A stretch of 64,000 bases of DNA from Atopostipes sp963558565. GTDB taxonomy: Bacteria > Bacillota > Bacilli > Lactobacillales > Carnobacteriaceae_A. The number at the start of each line of letters is the position of its first letter. Positions within the stretch are counted from its first letter, which is position 1. The stretch is taken from the NCBI GenBank assembly GCA_963558565.1, contig CAUWGX010000006.1, forward strand, positions 62,001-126,000. Direction: 5' to 3'. This document shows, piece after piece, positions 16,136 to 25,103 of the stretch. Position numbers and translations under genes: made by a program. Below the pieces are notes generated by a model. That model was given only the letters and a program-made list of their open reading frames with translations, was not told the origin of the DNA and made no database searches.

Positions 16136-17782
16136 TTATTTAATTCCTAATTTGTTTCTAAAGTTTTTCGCTTGTGGTCCGATAACACTTTCGGCAAGAC
16201 GTGTCTTAAGTGTCAAGTAACCATATACAACAACGCCTGTAGCACCCGTAATTAACATCGAAATCAATGCTTGTAGACGACTTCCATGATCAATAAACAA
16301 ACCTAATAACCAGCTGGAAGCAAAAGTTACTACCCCCATAATTACTGCTAGTAATAAAATCAGCAATACTCTTCTAAAAATAAAGGGAATAGAGAATCCA
16401 ATATTTTTATACATCGCTCGGAACATGAAGAAAATCGTTACAAGTAAACCAGCCATTGTTGAATACAACATACCACTTTCTCCTGCTAAACTTAGGAACA
16501 ATGGTTGGGCGATTAGTTTGACAAGAATTCCAGCTCCTAAAGCGTAAATGCCTAAACGTCGTAAGTTTACTGCTTGTAAGATATTCCCAAGGACTAAAAA
16601 TAAGCCCATAAACAAACTTGTAACTGCATAAATTCGTGTAACATGAATTCCAAAGGCATTGAATGAATAGAATATTGTATAAAATGGTTCAGCCACTACA
16701 AACATTCCAATAACCGCTGGAATCATAATAAACATTAGTAATTGGACCGCCTGCTCAAATTGATAAGAAACATCTCGATAGCGTTTTTTAGCAATCAAAT
16801 CACTCATCACAGGAACCGAAGTGATAGCCAATGCGGAACCAAATGAAGTAATGATTGTACTTAACTTATGCGCATTCGCTTGGATAATTCCATAGCTAAT
16901 CTGAATGCTTTGATCCGAGACGGTTGGGTAAATAAGATGCATTAACGGCGCAAAAGTCTGTTGATCCACCATCTGGAAAATCGTAAGACCCGTCGACATA
17001 ATGACAAATGGTATCGATGTTTTAATAATATCTTTTAATAAGTCGGATGTTGAAACGAAAACTTGGTTTTTACTTTCTTCAAATTCTCGATTTAAAGCCG
17101 TCGGTGTTTGTTTCATCCGAATAAGTAAGTAACCAATCGCAAAAACGGCCCCAATAAATGCAGCAAATGTTGAAAATGCAACAGCAGTTACAACTTCGCC
17201 ATGCATGAGTTGTCGGATAATATAAGCGGTACCTAAAATAAATATGACTCGAGCCAGTTGTTCGAGGACTTGTGAAATCGCAGGTTCACGCATCCGATTA
17301 TGCCCTTGAAAAACCCCTCTAACGACTGATAGAGATGGTATGATCAATAAGGCAGGGACAAGAGAACGAATAACAAATATTCCCGAATCTTTATTTGCTA
17401 TCGCACTACTTTCTGCAATCGAGGGCGCTAGAAAGTAAAGTAACAGAGCGGAGGCAAGTCCTGTAATGGCCATCAAAAATAGCCCTTGCTTATAAATCTT
17501 TTTCGAAATCTCATACTCTTGAATTGCATTAAAATGGCTAATTTGTTTAGAGATTGCTGATGGAACACCAGCTGTTGCAAAAGCCAAGAAAAATGCATAC
17601 GGGGTATAAGCGATCTGATACAATGCATGTGCTGCATCGGCTTGTTCAGGGGTCCCCATCCATATCATCCACGGGATAATATAAACGGCCCCTAAAATTC
17701 TTGAAAACAAACTTCCAAAACTCATCCAAGAAGAGCCCGCTACCATACGATTATCTTCTTGAACATTTTGTTCTTTATTCAT
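16136..17782 (-). CDS. Lipid II flippase / polysaccharide exporter (MurJ/YtgP-like)
   Basis: A 548-residue integral membrane protein of the MVF/MATE-like superfamily with about 14 predicted helices. It contains the family segments SRILGAVYIIPW near the N-terminus, GVPSAISKQIS at about residue 75 and VVRGVFQGHNRM at about 154. YtgP of streptococci and Bacillus carries out MurJ-type flipping of lipid II. It lies downstream of leuS and upstream of the RsuA-type gene, as in other Bacilli. A role in cell-wall precursor export fits its neighbours, though wall polysaccharide export cannot be excluded. Confidence 0.9.
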   Translation of the reverse strand: MNKEQNVQEDNRMVAGSSWMSFGSLFSRILGAVYIIPWMIWMGTPEQADAAHALYQIAYTPYAFFLAFATAGVPSAISKQISHFNAIQEYEISKKIYKQGLFLMAITGLASALLLYFLAPSIAESSAIANKDSGIFVIRSLVPALLIIPSLSVVRGVFQGHNRMREPAISQVLEQLARVIFILGTAYIIRQLMHGEVVTAVAFSTFAAFIGAVFAIGYLLIRMKQTPTALNREFEESKNQVFVSTSDLLKDIIKTSIPFVIMSTGLTIFQMVDQQTFAPLMHLIYPTVSDQSIQISYGIIQANAHKLSTIITSFGSALAITSVPVMSDLIAKKRYRDVSYQFEQAVQLLMFIMIPAVIGMFVVAEPFYTIFYSFNAFGIHVTRIYAVTSLFMGLFLVLGNILQAVNLRRLGIYALGAGILVKLIAQPLFLSLAGESGMLYSTMAGLLVTIFFMFRAMYKNIGFSIPFIFRRVLLILLLAVIMGVVTFASSWLLGLFIDHGSRLQALISMLITGATGVVVYGYLTLKTRLAESVIGPQAKNFRNKLGIK

Positions 17783-17823
17783 TATTAAATCCTACTTTCG
17801 CCACTCATTAAATTGTGTACTTA

Positions 17824-17855
17824 AAAAGAAAAAAGAGCGGGAACGCTCTTTTTTC
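17824..17855 (-). terminator. Terminator after leuS
   Basis: GC-containing stem (about 17828-17839 with 17844-17855) with a TTCC/GGAA loop, followed on the minus strand by a T-run. It separates leuS from the flippase gene. Confidence 0.88.
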
Positions 17856-17943
17856 GATGTGCCTCTATTTTACTGTTTTTTGCTTTGTTTATCAATGGAT
17901 CCTTAATTCTTTAATAAACATTTAAACATTCTTCAAACACTGG

Positions 17944-20358
17944 TTAATTAGCCACAATATTCACTAATTTTTCTGGGACAACAATCACTTTTCTTACGGT
18001 TAAGCCCTCAATATGTTCATTCACGTTTTCATTGGCAAGAGCTTTTTCTTCTAATTCTTCTTTTGAAATTGAACGAGAAACGTGTGCTTTCCCACGAACT
18101 TTACCATTCACTTGAAAGACTACTTCGATTTCATCTGAGACGAGTTTATCTTCATCATAAGTTGGCCAAGCAGCGTAAGTGATGCTTTCTTCACTTTTCG
18201 TAATCATTTGCCACAACTCTTCGCCTAGATGAGGTGCAACAGGTGCGAGCATCTGGATAAAGCCCTTCACATAGTCAATCGGCAAACCATCTGCTTTATA
18301 AGCTTCATTGATAAAGACCATAAGCTGTGAAACTGCTGTGTTGAATTGAAGAGCTTCAAAGTCATCGGTTACTTTTTTCACTGTTTGGTTATAGACAATA
18401 TCTAAGGTGCCATCGTTGTAAGTGGTAATTCGATCACGCACTTCTCCTTCTTCATCAATAAATAGTCGCCAAACGCGGTCTAAGAAACGACGAGCTCCTT
18501 CTACTCCTTCATCGGTCCAATCTTTGGCTGCTTCTAAAGGCCCCATAAACATTTCGTATAAACGAAGTGTATCTGCACCATATTGATTCACAATATCATC
18601 AGGGTTGATCACATTTCCACGGGATTTAGACATTTTATCGCCATCTTTAAGAATCATTCCTTGGTTAAATAATTTCTGGAACGGTTCTTTTGTAGGAACG
18701 ACGCCTAAGTCATAAAGGAATTTATGCCAGAATCTTGCATATAATAAGTGAAGAACAGCATGTTCAGCCCCTCCCACATAAAGGTCAGTGGGTAGCCACT
18801 CTTCTAATTTTTTAGGATCAGCCAGAGCCTCATCATTATGAGGATCGATAAAGCGGAGGTAGTACCATGAACTACCTGCCCACTGTGGCATTGTGTTCGT
18901 TTCACGTCTTCCCTTCATCCCTGTTTCAGGATCTTCAACATTCACCCATTCTTCAATATTAGCAAGAGGAGATTCACCTGTTCCTGAGGGGTGAATGTTA
19001 TCTGTTTTAGGAAGTTCAACCGGCAAGTCTTCTTCAGGGACGACTGTAGTTGTGCCATCTTCCCAATGAATAATAGGAATGGGCTCTCCCCAATAACGTT
19101 GACGTGAAAAGACCCAGTCTCGGAGTCGGTAGTTAATTTCACGATGGCCTTTATTGTTTTCTTCTAACCAATCATTCATTTTCTCAATCGCTTCTTCATT
19201 ATACAAACCATCTAAGAAATCAGAAGCAATATGTTTGCCATCGCCGTCATAAGGCAACTCTTCCCCTTCAGGGAGTTCAATAATTGCTTTAATCGGCAGA
19301 TCATATTTTTGCGCAAATTTATAGTCGCGTTCATCATGCGCGGGTGTGGCAAGGACGATTCCTGTTCCATATGAAACCACCACATAATCAGCCACCCAAA
19401 CAGGAAGCTGTTCACCCGTCACTGGATGTTCTACATAAGCCCCTGTAAATATTCCATGTTTATCATCGTTTAATGAAGTTCGTTCAAGTTCACTCTTCAT
19501 TTCAACTTCTTTAACATAGGCATCGATTTCTTCTTTATGTGCTTCAGAAACAAGCTCATCTAACAATGCATGTTCTGGTGCAATCACTAAATAAGTCGTT
19601 CCATATAAAGTGTCTGGCCGCGTCGTGTAAGCTTCCAAAACAAGTTCTGAATCAATGACTGGAAATTCTACAGTTGCTCCTTCAGATTTTCCAATCCAAT
19701 TTCTTTGCATTTCTTTAATACTTTCTGGCCAGTCAACCTCTTCCAAATCTTCAAGTAAACGTTCAGCGTAAGCTGTAATCTTCAACATCCACTGCTTCAT
19801 TGGACGGCGATAAACAGGATGTCCGCCACGTTCACTCACCCCGTCAATGACTTCTTCATTTGAAAGAACTGTATTCAGTGCTGGACACCAGTTAACGGCT
19901 ACTTCGTCTTGATAAGCTAAGCCTTTTTCATATAATTTTGTAAAGATCCATTGCGTCCATTTGTAAAATTGGGGATCGGTTGTATTAATTTCACGACTCC
20001 AGTCATAACTAAAACCAAGTTGTGTAATTTGGCGTTTGTAAGTTTCGATATTCTTATTTGTAAATTCGGCGGGATCATTTCCGGTATCTAAAGCATATTG
20101 TTCTGCCGGTAAGCCAAAAGCATCCCACCCCATAGGATGCAACACATTATAATTTTGAGTACGTTTCATTCGTGCAAGAATATCTGTTGCTGTATAGCCC
20201 AAAGGATGTCCGACGTGCAGTCCTTGTCCTGATGGGTAAGGAAACATATCCAATACATAGAAGTTTTCTTTATCGGGATCTTCGGTTGTTTTAAATGTTT
20301 GATTATTTTCCCAGTAATTTTGCCATTTTTGTTCAATTTCTAGATGATTGAAACTCAT
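17944..20358 (-). CDS. leuS: Leucyl-tRNA synthetase
   Basis: An 804-residue class I aminoacyl-tRNA synthetase, the usual bacterial length. The HIGH motif appears as GLHVGHPLG at about residue 46 and KMSKS at about 573. The CP1 editing domain with the TTRPDTLYG threonine-rich block (about 245) lies between them. It charges tRNA-Leu in the cytoplasm and hydrolyses mischarged products. Regulation is clear: a complete T-box leader lies directly upstream, so expression rises when uncharged tRNA-Leu accumulates. GGAGG before the ATG; a terminator follows. Confidence 0.98.
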   Translation of the reverse strand: MSFNHLEIEQKWQNYWENNQTFKTTEDPDKENFYVLDMFPYPSGQGLHVGHPLGYTATDILARMKRTQNYNVLHPMGWDAFGLPAEQYALDTGNDPAEFTNKNIETYKRQITQLGFSYDWSREINTTDPQFYKWTQWIFTKLYEKGLAYQDEVAVNWCPALNTVLSNEEVIDGVSERGGHPVYRRPMKQWMLKITAYAERLLEDLEEVDWPESIKEMQRNWIGKSEGATVEFPVIDSELVLEAYTTRPDTLYGTTYLVIAPEHALLDELVSEAHKEEIDAYVKEVEMKSELERTSLNDDKHGIFTGAYVEHPVTGEQLPVWVADYVVVSYGTGIVLATPAHDERDYKFAQKYDLPIKAIIELPEGEELPYDGDGKHIASDFLDGLYNEEAIEKMNDWLEENNKGHREINYRLRDWVFSRQRYWGEPIPIIHWEDGTTTVVPEEDLPVELPKTDNIHPSGTGESPLANIEEWVNVEDPETGMKGRRETNTMPQWAGSSWYYLRFIDPHNDEALADPKKLEEWLPTDLYVGGAEHAVLHLLYARFWHKFLYDLGVVPTKEPFQKLFNQGMILKDGDKMSKSRGNVINPDDIVNQYGADTLRLYEMFMGPLEAAKDWTDEGVEGARRFLDRVWRLFIDEEGEVRDRITTYNDGTLDIVYNQTVKKVTDDFEALQFNTAVSQLMVFINEAYKADGLPIDYVKGFIQMLAPVAPHLGEELWQMITKSEESITYAAWPTYDEDKLVSDEIEVVFQVNGKVRGKAHVSRSISKEELEEKALANENVNEHIEGLTVRKVIVVPEKLVNIVAN

Positions 20359-20378
20359 TCATTCTCCTCCTTATGATT

Positions 20379-20644
20379 AAAAAAAGCCCTATAAACAATC
20401 ATTGTCTATAGGGCGATAATCCGCGGTACCACCTAATTTGCTAATTATTTTAAAAATAATTAACCTCTAGTCCTTAACGCGGATAACGACTGAAATTTCA
20501 TCCATAAAAATCCGTTTCAGTAATGATTAGGTGAGTTCAGTGAGTATTTTTATACATTCACACCAACCATGTATTCTCTGAGAAAAATGAGGTCACTTAC
20601 TGCTCCTAATCTTCAAATTTATTTTTATTTATTTGTATAGTATT
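20379..20644 (-). promoter_or_regulatory. T-box riboswitch leader of leuS
   Basis: The conserved T-box sequence AGGTGGTACCGCGG is read on the minus strand at 20421-20434. It is followed by the intrinsic terminator (stem 20386-20398 with 20402-20414, then seven T). Upstream, the leader folds into a long Stem I region. A CTC triplet (minus strand, 20533-20535) in the sequence GAACTCACC is the likely specifier, which fits leucine. Uncharged tRNA-Leu pairs with the specifier and the T-box and stabilises the antiterminator. The exact specifier assignment is by eye and should be tested by structure alignment. Confidence 0.93.
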
Positions 20645-20650
20645 TAGAGT

Positions 20651-20678
20651 ATTCTAGCATAAATAAGAATATATTCAA
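20651..20678 (-). promoter_or_regulatory. Promoter of the leuS T-box transcript
   Basis: TTGAAT (20673-20678) and an extended -10 TGC-TAGAAT (-10 hexamer 20651-20656) with a 16-bp spacer, placing the start of transcription about 20644. The region also holds a weak hairpin (20674-20698) that may end the upstream autolysin transcript. Confidence 0.65.
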
Positions 20679-20709
20679 CTACCAATCTTCTGGTTGAACT
20701 AAAAACACT

Positions 20710-23700
20710 TTAAACTTTCAAAGTTTGACCAACGAATATTAAATCAGATCTTAAATTATTTTTAGTTTTTAACGCTTGAACCGTTGTATCAAATTTACGT
20801 GCAATCCCAGAAAGTGTATCGCCACTCACAACTTGATAATCTTTCGGATTATTTGAAGTGGTTTGTGCCTTTGTGTTTTTAACAGTTAATATTTGATTGA
20901 TACTGATAAAATCTTCGTTTTCTAAATGGTTCCAAGAAACGATATTAGCAACGGTTGTATTATATTTTTTCGCAATACCATAAAGGGTGTCCCCCGTTTT
21001 CACAGTATGTGTCGTTGAAGGGTCTCCCTGATTACTTGTACTCTTTTGACTATTTAACGGTGAAACGTTTTTTGCACTTCCCGCCACTTTTAATGTCTGC
21101 CCGACATAAATTGTGTCTGAGCTTAGATTATTTAATCGTTTCAACTCAGAGACACTTGTGTTGTGCACACGGCTGATATGTGACAAAGTATCGCCTGACT
21201 TAACCGTGTAATTCGAGCTCCCACTTGCAGGCGTTGAGCTTGGTGTAGAAGTTGAACTCTGACCGTTTACTTTTAGTGTCTGTCCGACATAAATCGTGTC
21301 TGAGCTTAAATTATTTAGTCGCTTCAACTCGGAAACGCTGGTGTTGTGCACGCGGCTAATATGCGACAAAGTATCGCCTGACTTAACCGTGTAATTCGAA
21401 CTCCCACTTGTAGGCGTTGAGCTTGGTGTAGAAGTTGAACTTTGACCGTTTACTTTTAATGTCTGTCCGACATAAATCGTATCTGAACTTAAATTGTTTA
21501 ATCGTTTCAACTCAGATACACTGGTGTTGTGTACACGGCTGATATGTGACAGCGTATCGCCTGCTTTAACGGTGTAGTTCGAGCTCCCACTTGCAGGTGT
21601 TGTTGAGCTTGGTGTAGAAGTTGAACTCTGACCGTTTACTTTTAATGTCTGCCCGACATAAATTGTGTCTGAACTTAGATTGTTTAATCGTTTCAACTCG
21701 GAGACACTCGTATTATATGTGCGACTAATACGGAATAAGTTGTCACCTCTTTTTACGGTATAGTTTGAACCGCTACTTGGTGTCGTTGGTTTCGATATTG
21801 ACGTAGAATTTTGACCAGTTACTTTCAACGTTTGCCCAACATAAATAGTATCTGAACTCAAATTGTTTAGGCGTTTTAACTCGGAAACACTCGTATTATA
21901 TGTACGACTAATATGCGAGAGTGTATCACCTGCTTTGACTGTATAATTCGAACCACTACTTGGTGTCGTTGGTTTTGGAGCAGGTGTAGAACTTTGACCA
22001 TTCACTTTCAATGTTTGTCCAACATAGATTGTATCTGAACTTAAATTATTGAGTCGTTTCAATTCAGATACACTTGTATTGTAATTACGACTAATACGGA
22101 ATAAGTTGTCACCTTGTTTTACGGTATAACTTGAACCATTACTTGGAGTCGTTGGTTTTGGAGCAGGGGTTGAACTTTGGCCACTGACTTTCAACGTTTG
22201 ACCAACATAAATGGTATCTGAGCTTAAGTTATTGAGTCGTTTCAGTTCAGAAACGCTCATATTATACATCCGACCAATACGTGTGAGGTTGTCTCCGGCT
22301 TTGACTCTATAGGTTGAACCACTTGGTGCCGGTGTAGGGTTTTGTCCTGTAGAAGGCTTGACGTCGTCTTCTTTGACTGGTGGTACTACAACTTCCCCAT
22401 CGCTTAATGGCGCATCAAAACGAGTTAAGTTATATCTCGAAATAATTTCATTTAACTTACTGGCATAAGATGGATCTGTCGCGTAACGTCCTTGTAGACT
22501 TGAAGTGGCGTCTTTATAACTATTCGTATTCTCTTTCCACACCCCATAGTAATAATTGCCGTCCCATGATGGTCCTCTTCTAATATAGCCCGCGTGATCT
22601 AACAATGACTCTAAATAACTTGGATATTTTTTAAAGTAGTCAGTAATTGTCACCCAGCCACCTGAAGATGAATATTCACTTGTTTTCATCGCGACTGATT
22701 GTCCGTTATATGAACCCTTCATGCCAAACAAGTTGTGATTTGGTGGTGCAGATAACCCACTACTTCCAAAGCCTGACTCTAAGGCGGCTTGTGCAACCAT
22801 GACCGAAGCATATAGATTTTTTTCTGAAGCTACTTTTTGTGCTTCTTTACCTAATACATTCACAAAATCACTGTTTGATAAATTTTGATTTATATTTCCT
22901 AAGTCTTCTTTACTGCCACTAATTAATAATACTTGTCCCGCTTGGATTTTATTTTTATCCGCGATGTTATTTAAAGAAACTAAATGGTTTACAGATACTC
23001 CATGACTATTCGCAATCTTATTTAAGGAGTCTCCTGAACGAACAGTATAAGTCACTGTTTTTGGAGTAGCGGACGCACTCATTGCTCGCATTTGAACCGC
23101 TGGAGCAGCTTGTTCTTGTTTCTGCTCAGCTTCCTCTTCGGATTCAGAATCCGCTAGTTCTTGTTTAGTTTCTTCAGAGTCTTCTTTAGATTCTTTTTCT
23201 TCAAAGTCATCGATATTCTTTGTGTTTTCTTGATTCTCTTCTTCAATTTGCTCTTCTTCATCTTTTTGATCTTCAATATTCGCTTCTTTGTCTTCTGCTT
23301 CTTGTATTTGTTCTTGATTTTCTTCTGAAGAGTCAGCTTCGACGTCCACACGTTCTTCTTCAAAATCGGCAGATTCATCTAGATCTACTTCAGAATCAGC
23401 TTCTACTTCATCTGCAGCCATTTCTTGTTCTGCCTCTTCTGGAATTTCTTCCGGAATATCATCTTCAGACGTTATTGGTTCAGAATCTTCGCCCTTTTCA
23501 TTATCTTCTTCAATATCTTCTTCAGGCTCAGAAGCAACTTTCTCTTCATCTCTTGCTTCTTTGGAGTCTTCTAGCTCAGATTCCTGTACAGACTCTTCTT
23601 CCGCTTCGTGTTCTTCGGTTTCAGCTTCTTCAAAGTCTTCTTCAGGCTCTACTGCTGTTTTTTCTCCTTCTGGTAGCTGTTCATCATCTTCGACAGCTCC

Positions 23701-24195
23701 TTCATCAGAAGCAGCATCCTCTACATCATTATTTTCAATACTTTCCACAATTAAACGCTCAAAGATTTGATCAAGTTCTTCAATTGTTAAGCCATCAGCT
23801 TGGAGTTGTTGGGCGTAATCTATCGATCCTGCTTTTTCTATTGCATGAAGTAATAATCTTTTAACTTCATTTATTTCATCAAAATCCGCTACTAATGTAT
23901 TTTCCTCTGAAATTTCTGAGGTTTCTGACTCAGTCGTCCCTTCTTCAGAGATTTCATCCGTTTCTGCCTCAGAAGAATCCTCTGTAACGACTTCATCTGT
24001 ATTTTTTACATCATTTAGTAACGAGTGATACTCTTCATGTAATGCTTTAATTTCTAGTAAATGATCATTTTCTTCAATATCCTCTGCAACCACACTGTAC
24101 TCTGGGTTTACTGCAAATAAAACACTAGCAATTAAGCTCGCAGACAATGGTATAAATTTATACTTTTTAGAACTATGTATCGTTGAATTTTTCAA
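20710..24195 (-). CDS. Autolysin: glucosaminidase (GH73) with ten LysM domains
   Basis: A 1161-residue secreted wall hydrolase. In order: signal peptide (about 1-37); a very acidic Glu/Asp/Ser region (about 40-365); one LysM (about 382-427); a GH73 endo-beta-N-acetylglucosaminidase domain (about 444-592, catalytic Glu in ALESGFG near 473, Tyr-rich second half); then nine LysM domains to the last residue. Seven of those share an almost identical core, SVSELKRLNNLSSDTIYVGQ, joined by Ser/Thr/Pro linkers. LysM binds GlcNAc in peptidoglycan, so the enzyme cuts and stays in the wall, probably for cell separation. Start is TTG, with AAGGAGC seven bases upstream. An LysM before the GH73 domain is unusual. 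A WalR-like box lies upstream. Confidence 0.93.
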   Translation of the reverse strand: MKNSTIHSSKKYKFIPLSASLIASVLFAVNPEYSVVAEDIEENDHLLEIKALHEEYHSLLNDVKNTDEVVTEDSSEAETDEISEEGTTESETSEISEENTLVADFDEINEVKRLLLHAIEKAGSIDYAQQLQADGLTIEELDQIFERLIVESIENNDVEDAASDEGAVEDDEQLPEGEKTAVEPEEDFEEAETEEHEAEEESVQESELEDSKEARDEEKVASEPEEDIEEDNEKGEDSEPITSEDDIPEEIPEEAEQEMAADEVEADSEVDLDESADFEEERVDVEADSSEENQEQIQEAEDKEANIEDQKDEEEQIEEENQENTKNIDDFEEKESKEDSEETKQELADSESEEEAEQKQEQAAPAVQMRAMSASATPKTVTYTVRSGDSLNKIANSHGVSVNHLVSLNNIADKNKIQAGQVLLISGSKEDLGNINQNLSNSDFVNVLGKEAQKVASEKNLYASVMVAQAALESGFGSSGLSAPPNHNLFGMKGSYNGQSVAMKTSEYSSSGGWVTITDYFKKYPSYLESLLDHAGYIRRGPSWDGNYYYGVWKENTNSYKDATSSLQGRYATDPSYASKLNEIISRYNLTRFDAPLSDGEVVVPPVKEDDVKPSTGQNPTPAPSGSTYRVKAGDNLTRIGRMYNMSVSELKRLNNLSSDTIYVGQTLKVSGQSSTPAPKPTTPSNGSSYTVKQGDNLFRISRNYNTSVSELKRLNNLSSDTIYVGQTLKVNGQSSTPAPKPTTPSSGSNYTVKAGDTLSHISRTYNTSVSELKRLNNLSSDTIYVGQTLKVTGQNSTSISKPTTPSSGSNYTVKRGDNLFRISRTYNTSVSELKRLNNLSSDTIYVGQTLKVNGQSSTSTPSSTTPASGSSNYTVKAGDTLSHISRVHNTSVSELKRLNNLSSDTIYVGQTLKVNGQSSTSTPSSTPTSGSSNYTVKSGDTLSHISRVHNTSVSELKRLNNLSSDTIYVGQTLKVNGQSSTSTPSSTPASGSSNYTVKSGDTLSHISRVHNTSVSELKRLNNLSSDTIYVGQTLKVAGSAKNVSPLNSQKSTSNQGDPSTTHTVKTGDTLYGIAKKYNTTVANIVSWNHLENEDFISINQILTVKNTKAQTTSNNPKDYQVVSGDTLSGIARKFDTTVQALKTKNNLRSDLIFVGQTLKV
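21070..22323 (-). repeat. Tandem LysM-coding repeats
   Basis: Seven units of roughly 180-210 bp encode near-identical LysM domains plus Ser/Thr/Pro linkers within the autolysin gene. Neighbouring units at the 3' half (about 21070-21620) are closer to each other than to the 5' units, a sign of recent duplication or gene conversion. Recombination between units would stay in frame. Confidence 0.9.
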
Positions 24196-24288
24196 TTTAA
24201 CAGCTCCTTACCTGGCTATTTTAAGCCAAATATTCTAAAATAATGATACTTCATAAAATAATTTCGTATATTTGCATTGATACTTAAT

Positions 24289-24358
24289 ATTATACTAGTA
24301 AAAGGGAAAAGATAATAAAAATATACACGTTTTTATTCATTTGTTATCTTATTGTAAT
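24289..24358 (-). promoter_or_regulatory. Autolysin promoter with WalR-box-like site
   Basis: A -10 TATAAT on the minus strand (24289-24294) lacks a good -35. Upstream, 24342-24358 reads TGTTAT-CTTAT-TGTAAT on the plus strand, a full match to the WalR consensus TGTWAH-N5-TGTWAH, at about -60 to -76 from the expected start. The same place contains a 10-bp inverted repeat (24339-24348 with 24359-24368). WalKR controls autolysins in many Firmicutes, so activation by WalR is a reasonable inference. Confidence 0.6.
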
Positions 24359-24433
24359 ATAACAAATGGATAGTTCTTATTCGTACTCTCTATTCAATGG
24401 TTCTCACTCATTAATTTTAGAAAGGAAAATAGC

Positions 24434-24997
24434 ATGTTACAAACACCGCTACGATTTTCACAAGATATACTGAAAAAATCCATTGTTCAAGGAGACCATG
24501 TGATCGATGCCACGGTTGGAAATGGAAATGATACCACAACGCTGGCTGCAGCAGTTGGTCAACTTGGAAAGGTTTATGGGTTTGATATTCAAAAAGAGGC
24601 AATTGAAGCGACGAAAGAAAAATTACTATTAACAGGCCTCTCCCCGCAAACTGAGCTTATCCAAGATGGTCATGAAAATATTAAACATTATATTGCTGAA
24701 GACGAGACCATCAGTGCTGCTACTTTTAATCTTGGCTACTTACCTAGTGGAGATAAGTCAATTATTACCCAGCCAGAAACCACGATCTCTGCGATTGAAC
24801 AATGTCTTACTCGTTTACGAAAAGGTGGAATTGTTTCAGTCATGATCTATTCTGGACATGAGGGAGGTCAAGAAGAAAAAGAGGCTGTTTCTACTTTTGT
24901 CACTCAATTACCCCAAAAAACATATCAAGTCCTTGAGTATAAATACGTAAATCAAAAAAATAATCCACCCTTTTTATACCTTATTGAGAAAAGATAG
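24434..24997 (+). CDS. mnmM: tRNA U34 mnm5 methyltransferase (MnmM/YtqB family)
   Basis: A 187-residue class I SAM-dependent methyltransferase. Motif I is VIDATVGNGNDT, followed by GKVYGFDIQ. The NLGYLPSGDK block at about residue 100 is the family's substrate motif, and a C-terminal NPPFLYLIEK segment closes the fold. This matches YtqB, shown to be MnmM, which completes mnm5s2U34 in tRNA by methylating the nm5 group. It lies near leuS, as in Bacillus. AAAGGA precedes the ATG. Older annotations call it rRNA methylase. Confidence 0.88.
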   Translation: MLQTPLRFSQDILKKSIVQGDHVIDATVGNGNDTTTLAAAVGQLGKVYGFDIQKEAIEATKEKLLLTGLSPQTELIQDGHENIKHYIAEDETISAATFNLGYLPSGDKSIITQPETTISAIEQCLTRLRKGGIVSVMIYSGHEGGQEEKEAVSTFVTQLPQKTYQVLEYKYVNQKNNPPFLYLIEKR

Positions 24998-25061
24998 TTT
25001 ACTCAGAAGACACTTTTGAGTCGAAAACTATACGCATCAATCTATAGTAAACTTCCCCAAT

Positions 25062-25091
25062 AAAAAAGAAGCCTCTCAGGGCTTCTTTTTT
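25062..25091. terminator. Bidirectional terminator between mnmM and the BMP transporter operon
   Basis: Stem AAGAAGCC/GGCTTCTT (25062-25073 with 25079-25091) with A- and T-runs on either side, between convergent genes. Confidence 0.88.
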
Positions 25092-25103
25092 GTTCTCTCT
25101 CAT

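Noticed and set aside
21070..22323. Regular repeats that could suggest a CRISPR array
   Set aside because: Units are about 200 bp, coding and in frame for LysM domains, with no short unique spacers and no cas genes.
23220..23864. Long Leu-rich reading frame on the plus strand inside the autolysin gene
   Set aside because: It is the antisense shadow of the Glu/Asp/Ser-rich coding region; composition is unnatural and no ribosome-binding site is present.
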